Shown: positions 35,548-45,620, counted from the first letter of the stretch. The stretch is DNA of 64,000 bases from Paludibacter sp. (GCA_028710415.1 JAQTUE010000011.1:1-64000), one strand, 5' to 3'. The notes: a model not told the origin generated them from the sequence alone. Numbers and translations: made by a program.

Positions 35548-36261
35548 ATGGGACGAGCGTACGAATATAGAAAAGCTACCAAAATGAAACGCTGGGGTAA
35601 TATGGCCCGTGTTTTTACAAAATTAGGCAAACAAATTACCATTGCAGTACTTGAAGGAGGTCCTGACCCAACTACCAATCCACGCTTACGAATGGTGATT
35701 CAAACTTCCAAGAAGGAGAATATGCCTAAGGAAAACGTTGAACGTGCTATCAAAAAAGCGATTTCAAGGGATGAATCTGCATATAAAGAAGTGGTTTATG
35801 AAGGATACGGTCCGAATGGTATTGCCATTGTGGTGGAAACAGCAACCGATAATCCAACCCGTACAGTAGCAAATGTTCGTAGTTATTTCAACCGGAATGG
35901 CGGTTCATTAGGCATTACCGGATCATTGCAGTTTATATTCGATCATAAATGTGTCTTCAGAATAACCCCAAAGGAAGGTGTCTCACTTGAAGACCTTGAA
36001 TTGGAGTTAATTGATTTTGGGGTGGATGAATTAGTGCAGGATGAAGAAGGTATCTTACTGTATGGTGACTTTCAATCCTATTCAATCATTCAAAAATATC
36101 TCGAAGAAAATGGTTTTGAGATATTAAGTGCTGAATTCGAGCGTATCCCGAATGATATGAAGGAGCTTAATGAAGAACAAAAAGCACAGGTAATGAAATT
36201 ACTTGATAAAATTGAAGACGATGAAGATGTTCAGAATGTATTTCACAATATGGTGGAATAA
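35548..36261 (+). CDS. yebC: YebC/PmpR family translation/transcription factor
   Basis: A 237-residue protein of the YebC/TACO1 family. The N-terminal domain has the family pattern WGNMARVFTKLGKQITIAV, GGPDPTTNPRLR and KKENMPKENVERAIKKA. The middle part includes YEGYGPNGIAIVVETATDNPTRT and NGGSLGITGSLQFIF. Members were first described as DNA-binding regulators; later work ties YebC proteins to translation of proline-rich stretches at the ribosome. The gene is monocistronic and is closed by a large perfect hairpin. Confidence 0.92.
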   Translation: MGRAYEYRKATKMKRWGNMARVFTKLGKQITIAVLEGGPDPTTNPRLRMVIQTSKKENMPKENVERAIKKAISRDESAYKEVVYEGYGPNGIAIVVETATDNPTRTVANVRSYFNRNGGSLGITGSLQFIFDHKCVFRITPKEGVSLEDLELELIDFGVDELVQDEEGILLYGDFQSYSIIQKYLEENGFEILSAEFERIPNDMKELNEEQKAQVMKLLDKIEDDEDVQNVFHNMVE

Positions 36262-36278
36262 GAAATCTTAGTTTCGGA

Positions 36279-36337
36279 ATTCCCTTATAAAAAAGCCCCT
36301 GAATTTATAAAATTCAGGGGCTTTTTTATAAGGGAAT
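36279..36337. terminator. bidirectional terminator with perfect 28-bp stem
   Basis: Arms 36279-36306 and 36310-36337 are perfect reverse complements around an ATA loop. The stem holds GCCCCTGAATTT against AAATTCAGGGGC, flanked by A6/T6. It separates the convergent yebC and panB genes. Confidence 0.92.
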
Positions 36338-36352
36338 AATTTCCTTAGAGAT

Positions 36353-37171
36353 TTAATACTGTTCTTTTTCGTTGGGGAAATCGCAAGATTTAACATCTTC
36401 TACATAATGCTCAATAGCTTCATGCATAATACCTTGAAGATTGGCATACCGACGTAAGAAGCGTGGTGAAAAATCTTGCGTAAGTCCCAGCATATCATGA
36501 ATGACCAGTACCTGGCCGTCAACACCACCTCCTGCACCAATGCCAATGATAGGTATTGTTAACTCGGAAGCAACCTGTTTTGCTAATTTAGCGGGTATTT
36601 TTTCGAGTACGATAGCAAAACAACCAGCTTCTTCAAGCAAATGAGCATCCCTGATTAGTTTTTCTGCTTCTAAATCTTCTTTGGCACGCACTGCATACGA
36701 ACCGTATTTATTTATTGATTGAGGCATCAATCCCAAATGGCCCATGACAGGAATTCCGGCACTTAAAATCCGCTTTACTGATTCGATGATTTCTTCACCG
36801 CCTTCTACCTTCAGGCAATCACCGTGAGTTTCCTTCATGATGCGAATTGCCGATGCCAGTGCTTCTCTGGAGTTCCCCTGATAACTGCCAAAAGGCATAT
36901 CAATTACTACCAAGGCGCGTTTAACTCCTCGAACAACTGATTTAGCCAGGAAAATCATTTGATCCAACGTTATCGGTAAGGTCGTTAGATTTCCACACAT
37001 AACATTTGAAGCTGAATCACCAACTAAAATAATGTCCACACCTGCCTGATCAACAATAGTTCCCATTGTATAATCATAGGCAGTAAGCATACTAATCTTT
37101 TCATTCCGTTGTTTCATTTCCAACAACCTTTGAGTAGTTACCTTTCTTGAATCCTCACTATGTTTTGACAT
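36353..37171 (-). CDS. panB: 3-methyl-2-oxobutanoate hydroxymethyltransferase
   Basis: A 272-residue cytoplasmic enzyme of pantothenate synthesis that adds a hydroxymethyl group from 5,10-methylene-THF to alpha-ketoisovalerate, giving ketopantoate. The motifs are typical: [31 protein letters not shown] (metal-binding Asp), [33 protein letters not shown] and [16 protein letters not shown]. The start is ATG 37171 (MSKHSED); the in-frame codon at 37198 falls inside the -7 box. Together with coaE it marks the coenzyme A pathway, but panC, panD and panE are not in the window. Confidence 0.95.
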   Translation of the reverse strand: MSKHSEDSRKVTTQRLLEMKQRNEKISMLTAYDYTMGTIVDQAGVDIILVGDSASNVMCGNLTTLPITLDQMIFLAKSVVRGVKRALVVIDMPFGSYQGNSREALASAIRIMKETHGDCLKVEGGEEIIESVKRILSAGIPVMGHLGLMPQSINKYGSYAVRAKEDLEAEKLIRDAHLLEEAGCFAIVLEKIPAKLAKQVASELTIPIIGIGAGGGVDGQVLVIHDMLGLTQDFSPRFLRRYANLQGIMHEAIEHYVEDVKSCDFPNEKEQY

Positions 37172-37197
37172 GGCTTTATGATTTAAATTAAAGTCCA

Positions 37198-37205
37198 CAA
37201 AGATA
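37198..37205 (-). promoter_or_regulatory. panB -7 box (TATCTTTG)
   Basis: The complement is an exact TAnnTTTG, with a predicted leader of about 20 nt. Confidence 0.6.
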
Positions 37206-37352
37206 GATATAATCTCTTTTCATTCTGCAATATTATAATCATTTTCTGATGCCTAAAATACTTTGTAGCAGAAAATGAACCGTTTACAAATAATCGTTAT
37301 TTTTTAAATCTATAAATAAAATTATAAGGTATTATTTTTCGCTTTTTAAACT

Positions 37353-37360
37353 TATCTTTG
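37353..37360 (+). promoter_or_regulatory. -7 box (TATCTTTG) of the polysaccharide gene pair
   Basis: An exact TAnnTTTG. It overlaps the in-frame TTG at 37358 and leaves ATG 37373 or ATG 37406 as the start. Confidence 0.55.
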
Positions 37361-37372
37361 CAGACTAATAAA

Positions 37373-39343
37373 ATGAACAGTACCGACTATTATACAAAAA
37401 TCGACATGAAAGACAGATTTACTTTTTTGTGGAGTTCGGATGTTTTTTCGCACCTTACAAATCTAAAATATATACCCCGCTGGGTGGTACTTATCATTGA
37501 CTTTTTTCTATGTGTGGTGTCTTATTATATTGCTTTTTATATTTCTTCAAGAATATATAACAGCACAATGGATGATCGGATTTTTAATGTCTTTCAAAGA
37601 TTCGGAATAATTATCTCATTGCAATTTGTTTTCTTTTGGGTCTTTCATACTTATTCTGGCGTATTAAGGTATTCCAGTTTTGTAGATGCTACAAAAATTT
37701 TATTGGCAGTGTTCCTGAATATTGGCATTATCTCACTTTCAAATTTTATTTATTTCTTAGCATCTTCCCAAAAGATGTTCTATTATTCCACCTTATTAAT
37801 TTACGCAGTATTATCGTTCCTTCTGCTGTTTGTTTTACGATTAGTAGTGAAATCAATGTATGATTATTTTACACAGAATTCAGGCCAGATCACCCCGGTT
37901 ATGATTTTTGGTACTCAGTCTGCTGCCATTGGGATTGCTAAAATGATCCGGTCGGCAGAAGATAATAAATACAAGCTTGTAGGGTTTATTGATGATGATA
38001 AGAATGCTTCCCAACGACTTATCATGGGTGTAGCAGTCTACCATTTAGATGAAAAAACCGTCAGGAAACATGTTGTCAATAAAGCAAAGGCAATCATTGT
38101 TTCACCCAATAAAATGAACCAGATAAACCCAAATACCGATTTGGATATTTTCTTTAATAATAACCTTGCCGTTTTAACTTCTCCTCCCATGAGCATATGG
38201 CAAAATGATATGCCCACTATAAAACAAATCAAATCCATCCAAATAGAAGACTTGCTTGACAGGCCCAAGATTGATATCTCATGCGATAAAATTGCTAAAC
38301 AGTTAAAGTCTAAAGTTGTACTTATAACCGGTGCTGCCGGATCTATTGGTAGTGAAATTGTAAGGCAGGTTGTTAGGTTCGAACCAAATTTAATTATTTT
38401 GCTCGATCAGGCCGAGTCGCCAATGCATTCCTTAAAACTGGAAATGGAAGAACAATTTCCAAATCAGAATTTCTGTACTTTCCTGGGAGATGTCAGGAAT
38501 AAAGAACGTATGGAATACCTGATAGAAATGTTCAGGCCCGATTACATCTATCATGCTGCAGCTTATAAACATGTTCCGCTTATGGAAGATAACCCGGTGG
38601 AAAGTATACAGGTAAATGTAAGGGGAACTAAAAATTTAGCTGATTTAGCCGTAAAGTATAAAGTCCAGTATTTTGTGATGATCTCTACCGATAAAGCCGT
38701 GAATCCGACCAATGTCATGGGAGCCTCGAAACGTATTGCGGAGATCTATGTACAGTCTTTATTTCGCAAGCTCCAGGCAGAAGAGAATGTGTCGACAAAA
38801 TTCATTACAACACGTTTCGGGAATGTATTAGGATCCAACGGCTCGGTAATCCCGCATTTTAAAAACCAGATTGAAAAAGGTGGCCCTGTAACGGTGACTC
38901 ATCCCGAGATCATCCGGTATTTTATGACGATTCCGGAAGCCTGTATGCTCGTATTGGAAGCAGGTTCCATGGGCCATGGGGGTGAGATATTTATCTTCGA
39001 TATGGGTAGTCCGGTTAAGATAGTGAATTTAGCCAAAAAGATGATTCGCCTGGCAGGTTATATTCCGGAAGTGGATATAAAGATTGAATTCACAGGCTTA
39101 CGTCCGGGGGAAAAATTGTATGAGGAACTCTTGAATCAGAAAGAAATCACAACAAAAACTCATAACCCTAAGATAATGATTGCAAAAGTACAGGAATATG
39201 ATTATGATAAAGTAACCGTTCAGATTGATGAATTAATACAGTACAGTTTTATGTGCAAGAATTTCCTGACCGTATCACTCATGAAAAAGATTGTACCTGA
39301 ATTTTTAAGCAAAAATTCTCAATATGAACGTTTGGATGTATAA
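37373..39343 (+). CDS. membrane-bound nucleotide-sugar epimerase/dehydratase, CapD/WbpM/FlaA1-like
   Basis: A 656-residue inner-membrane enzyme of surface polysaccharide synthesis. Four transmembrane helices lie in residues about 35-150 (WVVLIIDFFLCVVSYYIAF first). A CoA-binding-like Rossmann domain follows (TPVMIFGTQSAAIGIAKMI). The catalytic extended-SDR domain has the NAD site GAAGSIGSEI near residue 315, YHAAAYKHVPLMEDNP, and STDKAVNPTNVMGASKR, where the usual YxxxK tyrosine is replaced by Met as in UDP-GlcNAc 4,6-dehydratases of this family. It probably makes a 4-keto-6-deoxy sugar or epimerises a UDP-sugar. ATG 37406 is an alternative start. It is 20 bp from the WecA-like gene. Confidence 0.9.
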   Translation: MNSTDYYTKIDMKDRFTFLWSSDVFSHLTNLKYIPRWVVLIIDFFLCVVSYYIAFYISSRIYNSTMDDRIFNVFQRFGIIISLQFVFFWVFHTYSGVLRYSSFVDATKILLAVFLNIGIISLSNFIYFLASSQKMFYYSTLLIYAVLSFLLLFVLRLVVKSMYDYFTQNSGQITPVMIFGTQSAAIGIAKMIRSAEDNKYKLVGFIDDDKNASQRLIMGVAVYHLDEKTVRKHVVNKAKAIIVSPNKMNQINPNTDLDIFFNNNLAVLTSPPMSIWQNDMPTIKQIKSIQIEDLLDRPKIDISCDKIAKQLKSKVVLITGAAGSIGSEIVRQVVRFEPNLIILLDQAESPMHSLKLEMEEQFPNQNFCTFLGDVRNKERMEYLIEMFRPDYIYHAAAYKHVPLMEDNPVESIQVNVRGTKNLADLAVKYKVQYFVMISTDKAVNPTNVMGASKRIAEIYVQSLFRKLQAEENVSTKFITTRFGNVLGSNGSVIPHFKNQIEKGGPVTVTHPEIIRYFMTIPEACMLVLEAGSMGHGGEIFIFDMGSPVKIVNLAKKMIRLAGYIPEVDIKIEFTGLRPGEKLYEELLNQKEITTKTHNPKIMIAKVQEYDYDKVTVQIDELIQYSFMCKNFLTVSLMKKIVPEFLSKNSQYERLDV

Positions 39344-39362
39344 ACAATAATTTTTTTTAATA

Positions 39363-40457
39363 ATGCTTTATTTAAATAACTTCATACATAATTTCCCGGC
39401 TTTTTCAACTTTATTTTCATTTATTATTGGTCTCTGTTTTATGCCCATGGTCATTGACATTGCCAAAAAAAGGAATTTTGTTGTAAAGCCAAATAAACGG
39501 ACATCACACGAAGGAGTCATCCCAAACATTGGGGGGATCAATATCTTTATTTCTTTTCTTTCAACGGTGTTTCTGTTTAGTTACGGAATTATAAGTGACC
39601 TGCAATTTACCATTGTCGGAGTCTTTATTATTTTAATTATTGGCTTTGTTGACGATCTGATAGCAATTAAACCTACCTGGAAACTATTGGGTGAACTGGC
39701 TGCTGCTTTTTTCCTGATCGTGGTTTCCGATGTTCGGTTATCCCATTTGCATGGTTTTTTAGGTATAAATGAACTATCATTGATAACGAGTTATCTGCTC
39801 TCTTTCTTTGTCTTTGTAGTAATCATAAACGCCCTGAATTTGATAGATGGTGTCGATGGACTGGCATCCGGCTTAGGAATACTTTATTGCCTGTTCTTTG
39901 GCATTTATTTTAATTTAACCGGCAATATCAATCTGGCTATCTCGGCTTTTGCCATGGCAGGGTCTTTATTCGTATTCTTTTTATACAATGTCTTTGGAGG
40001 TAAACGTAAAATATTTATGGGCGATTCAGGGTCCTTGCTTTTGGGGTATATGATAACGCTCTATGTATTTGAATTCTGCGAAATCAATGCTTATGGGTGT
40101 ATTCCTCCGCTGTACAAAATGTCTGCTGCCCCGGCAGTAGCCATCTGTGTCCTTTCCGTCCCTTTATTTGACACTATGCGGGTGATGCTTACCCGTATGA
40201 AAAAAGGAGTTTCACCTTTCCATCCTGATAAAAACCACATTCATCATTTACTTCTCAAAACAGGTTTAAAACATCGGCAGGTTACTTTCGTTTTAATAAT
40301 CGTATCTTTGTGCTTTATTGCATTGGGAATTATTGGACGGCAATGGAAAATCGGAGTGTTGATTTTAATTGCTTTTTCAATTGCAACCTTTCTGACCTAT
40401 GTTTTATGGCGGCAGGTTGACACTAAAATATTTTCTAAAATCAAAAAGAAAATTTGA
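39363..40457 (+). CDS. WecA/TagO-like polyprenyl-phosphate GlcNAc-1-phosphate transferase (GT4)
   Basis: A 364-residue polytopic membrane enzyme that loads a sugar-1-phosphate from a UDP-sugar onto undecaprenyl phosphate, the first step of a surface glycan. Family motifs: KPNKRTSHEGVIPNIGG, GFVDDLIAIKPTWKLLGE (Asp pair), NLIDGVDGLASGLG, the metal-binding FMGDSGSLLLGY near residue 218, and the nucleotide-site PFHPDKNHIHHLLL. About eleven hydrophobic segments are visible. It is in an operon with the CapD-like gene, which would supply or modify the UDP-sugar. Wzi at 26 kb may belong to the same surface-glycan function. Confidence 0.92.
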   Translation: MLYLNNFIHNFPAFSTLFSFIIGLCFMPMVIDIAKKRNFVVKPNKRTSHEGVIPNIGGINIFISFLSTVFLFSYGIISDLQFTIVGVFIILIIGFVDDLIAIKPTWKLLGELAAAFFLIVVSDVRLSHLHGFLGINELSLITSYLLSFFVFVVIINALNLIDGVDGLASGLGILYCLFFGIYFNLTGNINLAISAFAMAGSLFVFFLYNVFGGKRKIFMGDSGSLLLGYMITLYVFEFCEINAYGCIPPLYKMSAAPAVAICVLSVPLFDTMRVMLTRMKKGVSPFHPDKNHIHHLLLKTGLKHRQVTFVLIIVSLCFIALGIIGRQWKIGVLILIAFSIATFLTYVLWRQVDTKIFSKIKKKI

Positions 40458-40512
40458 TTCCAGTGTTGAATTGTATTTAATTTGTTTTTAAGGTTTTTCG
40501 TAAGGTAAATAT

Positions 40513-42459
40513 ATGATTTCTGTTGAACAACTTACTGTTGAATTTGGTGGATCACCACTTTTTGATGAAATTAGTTTTTTGGTTAACCCCAAAGACAAAA
40601 TAGCTTTAGTAGGCAAAAATGGGGCGGGTAAAACCACCCTGTTACGGATTTTCTCCGGTAAGCAGGCTCCCACTAAAGGCAAGGTTACCATACCCAGGGA
40701 CCTGACTATCGGGTACCTGCCTCAACATATGATTCACAATGAGGGCACCACGGTCATGCAAGAGGCTGAAAAGGCTTTTGAACATATTACAGGTCTGCAG
40801 GCAGAGATAGAACAAATGAATATTGACCTGGCAGAGCGTACCGACTATGACAGCGAAGATTACCACCTGCTCCTCGAAAGATTAACTCATTCCAACGAAC
40901 ACCTCCAGATTATTGGGAACGGTAATTTTTATGGTGAAATAGAAAAGACTTTATTAGGGCTTGGATTTATGCGTACTGATTTCGAACGACAATGTTCTGA
41001 ATTTAGCGGAGGTTGGCGCATGCGCATTGAGTTAGCCAAAATCCTGTTACAACGTCCCGATGTGTTGTTACTTGATGAGCCTACCAATCACCTCGATATT
41101 GAATCCATTCAATGGCTTGAAAACTTCCTGACCACCACAAACAGTGCCATTCTGTTAGTTTCCCATGACCGTGCCTTTATCGATGCAGTAACTACCCGTA
41201 CGATAGAAATATCGTTGGGCAAAATATACGATTATAACGTTCATTATTCAAAATACGTTGAACTTCGTAAAGAACGCCATGAACAACAGGTCAGGGCTTA
41301 CGAAAACCAGCAGAAACTAATCCAGGAAACCGAAGATTTTATCGATCGTTTCCGCTCAAAAGCCACGAAGGCAATACAGGTGCAATCGCGAATCAAACAT
41401 CTGGATAAGATTGAACGTATTGAAGTCGACCTGGAGGACAATTCACGGCTCAGCCTTAAGTTTCCACCGGCACCACGGTCCGGAAGTATTCCTGTCGAAA
41501 TAGAGCATTTGTCGAAGGCCTATGGCGATCATTTGATTCTCGATAATATCGGGATGATTATTAACCGGGGTGAGAAAGTGGCTTTTGTCGGTAAAAACGG
41601 TGAAGGGAAGAGTACACTGGTGAAGTGTATCATGGATCAGATTGAATATGCCGGTATCATGAAATTGGGGCATAATGTCAAGATCGGCTATTTTGCCCAG
41701 AACCAGGCATCCCTGTTGGATGAAAATAAGACTGTTTTCGAAACCATTGATTATGTGGCTGTCGGTGATATCCGTACCAAAATACGCGATATCCTGGGGG
41801 CTTTTATGTTTGGGGGTGAAGCTTCCGATAAAAAGGTAAAAGTACTCTCAGGGGGTGAACGCAGCCGGTTGGCCATGATTCGTTTGTTATTGGAACCTGT
41901 CAACCTGCTTATTCTCGATGAGCCAACCAATCACCTGGATATGCAATCGAAAGATGTGCTCAAGGAAGCTATCAAAGCTTTTGATGGCACTGTGATCCTT
42001 GTATCGCACGACCGTGAGTTCCTGAACGGGCTGGTAACCAAAGTCTATGAGTTTGGTAATAAAAGGGTACGTGAACATTTAGGTGGAATCTATGAATTTC
42101 TTCAATATAAAAAGATGGATTCATTGCGTGAACTGGAAGTTGCAACATCCCTGAAAACAACATCAGAATCTCCTGAGAAAGCTGTTTCCGAAAATAAAAT
42201 GAGTTACGAAGCACGCAAGGAACACAACCGTAAAGTGCGTAAAGCAGAGAAAGCCGTTGAAGAAATTGAAAAGGAGGTATCCGGTCTTGAGGCTGAACTT
42301 GCAGAAATTGAAAAACTGCTTGAACTTCCCGCGAATGCTGCCGATAATAACTTTATTTTATCCTATCAGAAAAAACAACGCGAATTGGATCAGAAAATCT
42401 ATGAGTGGGAAATCCTGAATGAGGATTTAGAAGCTTTAAAAGTCCTACTGACTGACTAA
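40513..42459 (+). CDS. ABC-F family ATPase
   Basis: A 648-residue soluble protein with two ABC cassettes and no membrane helices. Cassette 1: Walker A GKNGAGKTTL near residue 36, signature SGGWRMRI, Walker B LLLDEPTNHLD. Cassette 2: Walker A GKNGEGKSTL, signature LSGGERSRLA, Walker B LILDEPTNHLD. The inter-cassette linker has FIDRFRSKATKAIQVQSR (P-site-tip motif of ABC-F), and a charged coiled coil closes the C-terminus. ABC-F proteins act on the ribosome in translation or antibiotic protection. It resembles the Uup/YdiF-type housekeeping members rather than a known resistance type. It follows the WecA-like gene by 56 bp. Confidence 0.92.
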   Translation: MISVEQLTVEFGGSPLFDEISFLVNPKDKIALVGKNGAGKTTLLRIFSGKQAPTKGKVTIPRDLTIGYLPQHMIHNEGTTVMQEAEKAFEHITGLQAEIEQMNIDLAERTDYDSEDYHLLLERLTHSNEHLQIIGNGNFYGEIEKTLLGLGFMRTDFERQCSEFSGGWRMRIELAKILLQRPDVLLLDEPTNHLDIESIQWLENFLTTTNSAILLVSHDRAFIDAVTTRTIEISLGKIYDYNVHYSKYVELRKERHEQQVRAYENQQKLIQETEDFIDRFRSKATKAIQVQSRIKHLDKIERIEVDLEDNSRLSLKFPPAPRSGSIPVEIEHLSKAYGDHLILDNIGMIINRGEKVAFVGKNGEGKSTLVKCIMDQIEYAGIMKLGHNVKIGYFAQNQASLLDENKTVFETIDYVAVGDIRTKIRDILGAFMFGGEASDKKVKVLSGGERSRLAMIRLLLEPVNLLILDEPTNHLDMQSKDVLKEAIKAFDGTVILVSHDREFLNGLVTKVYEFGNKRVREHLGGIYEFLQYKKMDSLRELEVATSLKTTSESPEKAVSENKMSYEARKEHNRKVRKAEKAVEEIEKEVSGLEAELAEIEKLLELPANAADNNFILSYQKKQRELDQKIYEWEILNEDLEALKVLLTD

Positions 42460-42492
42460 TGTCATTTTGTAAAATTATCGTTTATGGTGTTG

Positions 42493-42774
42493 TAAGTGAC
42501 CTAAACTAAATAATATAGTTTTATTTTAATTTAGATAAGGGAATAAGGGTTAGATCTTTTTGCTTAACATTTCTACTAAGGGGTAAAAACAAAAATATGG
42601 CACATTCCGGTTTGTCGGAAAGGTTTTTAATTCAAATCCCTTATTTTTAGATATTAAACCTTCGTAGAAAACCAAACTCCCCCATATTAAAACCCTTATT
42701 CCCTTATTTAGAAAAGCTGTTTAGTCGTATCTTTCAAGAAATAAAACAGGACAATATATTGTTTCAACTACTTA
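42493..42774. mobile_element. fold-back (MITE-like) element, copy 2
   Basis: A 282-bp relative of 23459-23711, same orientation. Ends are TAAGTG at 42493 and TACTTA at 42769. The inner pairs ATAAGGGAATAAGGGTT against AACCCTTATTCCCTTAT and CTACTAAGGGGTA against TAAACCTTCGTAG are retained. It carries about 29 extra bases in the middle that include a small hairpin (TTCCG...CGGAA, near 42606-42621). The remaining gap, 42775-42877, is AT-rich. Confidence 0.8.
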
Positions 42775-42877
42775 CATAATGTGAATTGAAATACTAATTT
42801 CAGATCAGTAAAATAATTTTTTAAAGATAGATTCTTCTATAGAATTTTCAGAAAAAACAAAACTCATACTTAATCCA

Positions 42878-43582
42878 ATGCCAACATTATATTTAATCCC
42901 TACCTCTTTGGGGGATACCGGTTTCGACCGTATTTTGCCTGCTTACAATACCGGAGTAGTTACTGCCTTGCGTTATTTTATTGTTGAGGATGTCCGTACT
43001 GCCCGACGTTTTCTTAAAAAAACTAATCCTGCGATTGACATTGATACCCTTACCTTTTTTATTCTCAACCAGCATACAACTCCTGAAGAATTAAGCAGTT
43101 TCCTTCGTCCAATGTTCGATGGAAACGATATGGGGGTACTATCCGAAGCCGGTTGTCCTGCCATTGCCGATCCGGGTGCTGATGTAGTTGCCATGGCTCA
43201 AAAGAATAATTTTAAAGTGATTCCACTGGTTGGCCCTTCTTCTATTTTACTCTCATTAATGGCTTCCGGTTTTAACGGGCAAAGTTTTGCCTTTGTAGGC
43301 TATCTGCCTATCGAACGTGGTGAAAGGTCTAAAGCCCTGAAGAAACTCGAATCAAGGGCTTATTCCGAGGACCAGTCACAGATCTTTATTGAAACTCCTT
43401 ACCGGAATATGAAAATGCTTGATGAGATCCTTCAAACCTGCCAATCCAATACCCGGCTTTGCATTGCGGTTGATATTACCCTGGAAACAGAGTTTATTAA
43501 AACCAAAACGGTGAAGGAATGGAAATCCCAATTGCCTGATCTGAACAAGCGTCCTTGTATCTTTTTACTGTATAAATCGTAG
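42878..43582 (+). CDS. tetrapyrrole-methylase-fold SAM-dependent methyltransferase, RsmI-like
   Basis: A 234-residue methyltransferase of the RsmI / tetrapyrrole methylase superfamily. It starts with TLYLIPTSLGDTG and contains YFIVEDVRTARRFLKK, MGVLSEAGCPAIADPGADVVAMA (the SAM-site GxxxDPG pattern), and PLVGPSSILLSLMASGFNGQSFAFVGYLP, then IETPYRNMKMLDEIL. RsmI methylates C1402 of 16S rRNA. This shorter Bacteroidota form lacks the usual C-terminal domain of RsmI (about 280 residues), so it may be a paralogue with another target. Confidence 0.85.
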   Translation: MPTLYLIPTSLGDTGFDRILPAYNTGVVTALRYFIVEDVRTARRFLKKTNPAIDIDTLTFFILNQHTTPEELSSFLRPMFDGNDMGVLSEAGCPAIADPGADVVAMAQKNNFKVIPLVGPSSILLSLMASGFNGQSFAFVGYLPIERGERSKALKKLESRAYSEDQSQIFIETPYRNMKMLDEILQTCQSNTRLCIAVDITLETEFIKTKTVKEWKSQLPDLNKRPCIFLLYKS

Positions 43583-43743
43583 GTTTATTACCTGAACTAC
43601 CTGTACAGCTTTTAAAATTAATAAATCACCCGGTGAGTAATCTTAAATTATGCATTATTAATTATAAAATATTAAATATTTATTTGGCATTGCTTATCTT
43701 TACATCTGTTTTAATTACGGATGGTTCGTTTTGATAAAAGCAT

Positions 43744-45450
43744 ATGATGAATAAAAAAATTGTTCCTAAGCCCCTTACCCTTCAATCGCTGCTGAATTAT
43801 TCAACAACACACTTTGCAAGCCAGCCTTCAGTTTCTTTTGTTGGAGGTACGCCCGTCACATACGCTGAACTGGGGATTAAAATACAACAGATTTCTGATT
43901 TGTTATTCTCGCTCGGACTTCAAAAAGGCGATAAGGTAGCTTTGTTAAGCAACAACATGCCTAACTGGGTGGTGGCGTATTTTTCAGTGGTATCCAATGG
44001 AATGATTATTATTCCCATATTGCCTGATTTTACACGCGAAGAAATAGAAAATGTATTATCCCATTCCGAATCCAAATGTTTATTTATCAGTGACCGCTTA
44101 TCCTCACGGATCGAAGGGCTTGATTTACCTCTTTTGGTATCCCGGATTTCACTCGATACCCTTACCCTGGTTTCTGGAACTCAAAACAATGATCTTAAAA
44201 ACCCACAACTGACCGTTGAAGAAGATGATACGGCAGCCATTATCTATACTTCCGGAACTACCGGACGGTCAAAAGGAGTAGTACTTTCACATAGAAACCT
44301 GACATTTACGGCCATGCAATCGTATTCTTTTCATCAGATTGCAAGTTCCGATGTTTTCTTGTCCTTGCTGCCATTGTCACATACCTACGAAAATACCATC
44401 GGCTTGCTGTATCCCATCATGTACGGATCGTCGATTTTTTATATGGAAAAACCTCCTACCGCGGCAGCCTTATTGCCCGCCCTGGCTAAGATACGGCCTA
44501 CTATGATGCTCTCTGTGCCACTTATTATGGAAAAACTGTACAAGTCCCAGATCCAGAGTAAATTTGCCGGAAACAGGTTTAAACGCATGATTTATAAAAA
44601 TCTGGTTTTTAGGAAAATTATTCATCGCATTGCCGGAAAAAGGCTGATTCAAACCTTTGGCGGCAGGCTGGCATTCTTTGGCATTGGAGGTGCCAAGCTG
44701 GACTCGCGTGTAGAGCGTTTCCTTCAGGAAGCCCGTTTTCCGTATGCTATCGGGTATGGATTGACCGAAACATCACCACTGCTTGCCGGTGCCGGGGTGC
44801 ATCAGACGAAGCTGCAATCCACCGGATTTGCTGTCCAGGGCGTTGATTTAAAGATTAATAATCCTGATAAGAAAGGGGTAGGAGAGATCTGGGCCAAAGG
44901 TCCGAATGTCATGAAAGGTTATTATAAGAATCCGGAAGCAACGAGCGAAGTACTTACTGCTGATGGTTGGTTTCGTACCGGTGATTTTGGGAAATTCGAC
45001 TCTTCTAAAAGGTTGTATATTAAAGGCAGGATGAAGAGTACCATCATTGGTGCGAGCGGTGAAAACATATATCCCGAGGACATAGAAACAATCATAAACA
45101 ATACACAGTATGTTGTGGAATCGCTGGTGATTGAGGAAGATGGTTTTTTGGTTGCAAAAGTATTGCTGGATCTGGATGAACTCGAAAAGAACATTGAGCA
45201 TATCAAATCGGTCATTGAAGTCAAGAAGGAAAAAGGGAGGCAGGCTATGCGTGAGATTGATGAAAAATATAGTCTGTGGAGCCAGCATTTTGTAAAAGAG
45301 CTGAATGCCAAATTAAACCGCCTGTCTCAGATTAAGCGGGTTGATATCATGGATGCTCCATTCGAAAAAACTGCTTCCCAGAAGATAAAGCGTTTTTTAT
45401 ATGAAAAACAACAGAAACATAAAAAGACAACGGATAAGAAATCATATTAA
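43744..45450 (+). CDS. AMP-binding long-chain acyl-CoA synthetase
   Basis: A 568-residue adenylate-forming enzyme that activates fatty acids with ATP and CoA. The AMP signature IIYTSGTTGRSKGVVLSHRN lies near residue 165, LPLSHTYEN follows, the A5 motif is AIGYGLTETSPL, and the hinge GDFGKFDSSKRLYIKGRMKS is present, with NIYPEDIE after it. The C-terminal 90 residues are lysine/glutamate-rich (a helical tail ending KKTTDKKSY). There is no N-terminal membrane anchor. It has no obvious partner genes. Chain-length preference cannot be read from the sequence. Confidence 0.9.
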   Translation: MMNKKIVPKPLTLQSLLNYSTTHFASQPSVSFVGGTPVTYAELGIKIQQISDLLFSLGLQKGDKVALLSNNMPNWVVAYFSVVSNGMIIIPILPDFTREEIENVLSHSESKCLFISDRLSSRIEGLDLPLLVSRISLDTLTLVSGTQNNDLKNPQLTVEEDDTAAIIYTSGTTGRSKGVVLSHRNLTFTAMQSYSFHQIASSDVFLSLLPLSHTYENTIGLLYPIMYGSSIFYMEKPPTAAALLPALAKIRPTMMLSVPLIMEKLYKSQIQSKFAGNRFKRMIYKNLVFRKIIHRIAGKRLIQTFGGRLAFFGIGGAKLDSRVERFLQEARFPYAIGYGLTETSPLLAGAGVHQTKLQSTGFAVQGVDLKINNPDKKGVGEIWAKGPNVMKGYYKNPEATSEVLTADGWFRTGDFGKFDSSKRLYIKGRMKSTIIGASGENIYPEDIETIINNTQYVVESLVIEEDGFLVAKVLLDLDELEKNIEHIKSVIEVKKEKGRQAMREIDEKYSLWSQHFVKELNAKLNRLSQIKRVDIMDAPFEKTASQKIKRFLYEKQQKHKKTTDKKSY

Positions 45451-45620
45451 TTCTTCTGTATTAAACCCAAGACACTATAATTTTTTTCTACCAATTAATT
45501 AATCCATTTACTAATTACAATTGAGTTATTCTTATTCTCCTAACCTGGACAAGGCAGAGCAATAAATAAAGTAGAATGATCTATTTACACCTTTTTTTTA
45601 TTTGTTATTGAAAAACTAAT

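Noticed and set aside
42905-42930. tmRNA-like 5' end (GGGGATACCGGTTTCGACC)
   Set aside because: It lies inside the RsmI-like gene and encodes the conserved family start (SLGDTGFDRILP); no matching 3' half or tag ORF was found.
44848-45311. Two minus-strand ORFs of 146 and 129 residues inside the acyl-CoA synthetase
   Set aside because: They overlap each other in different frames and are antisense to conserved motifs.
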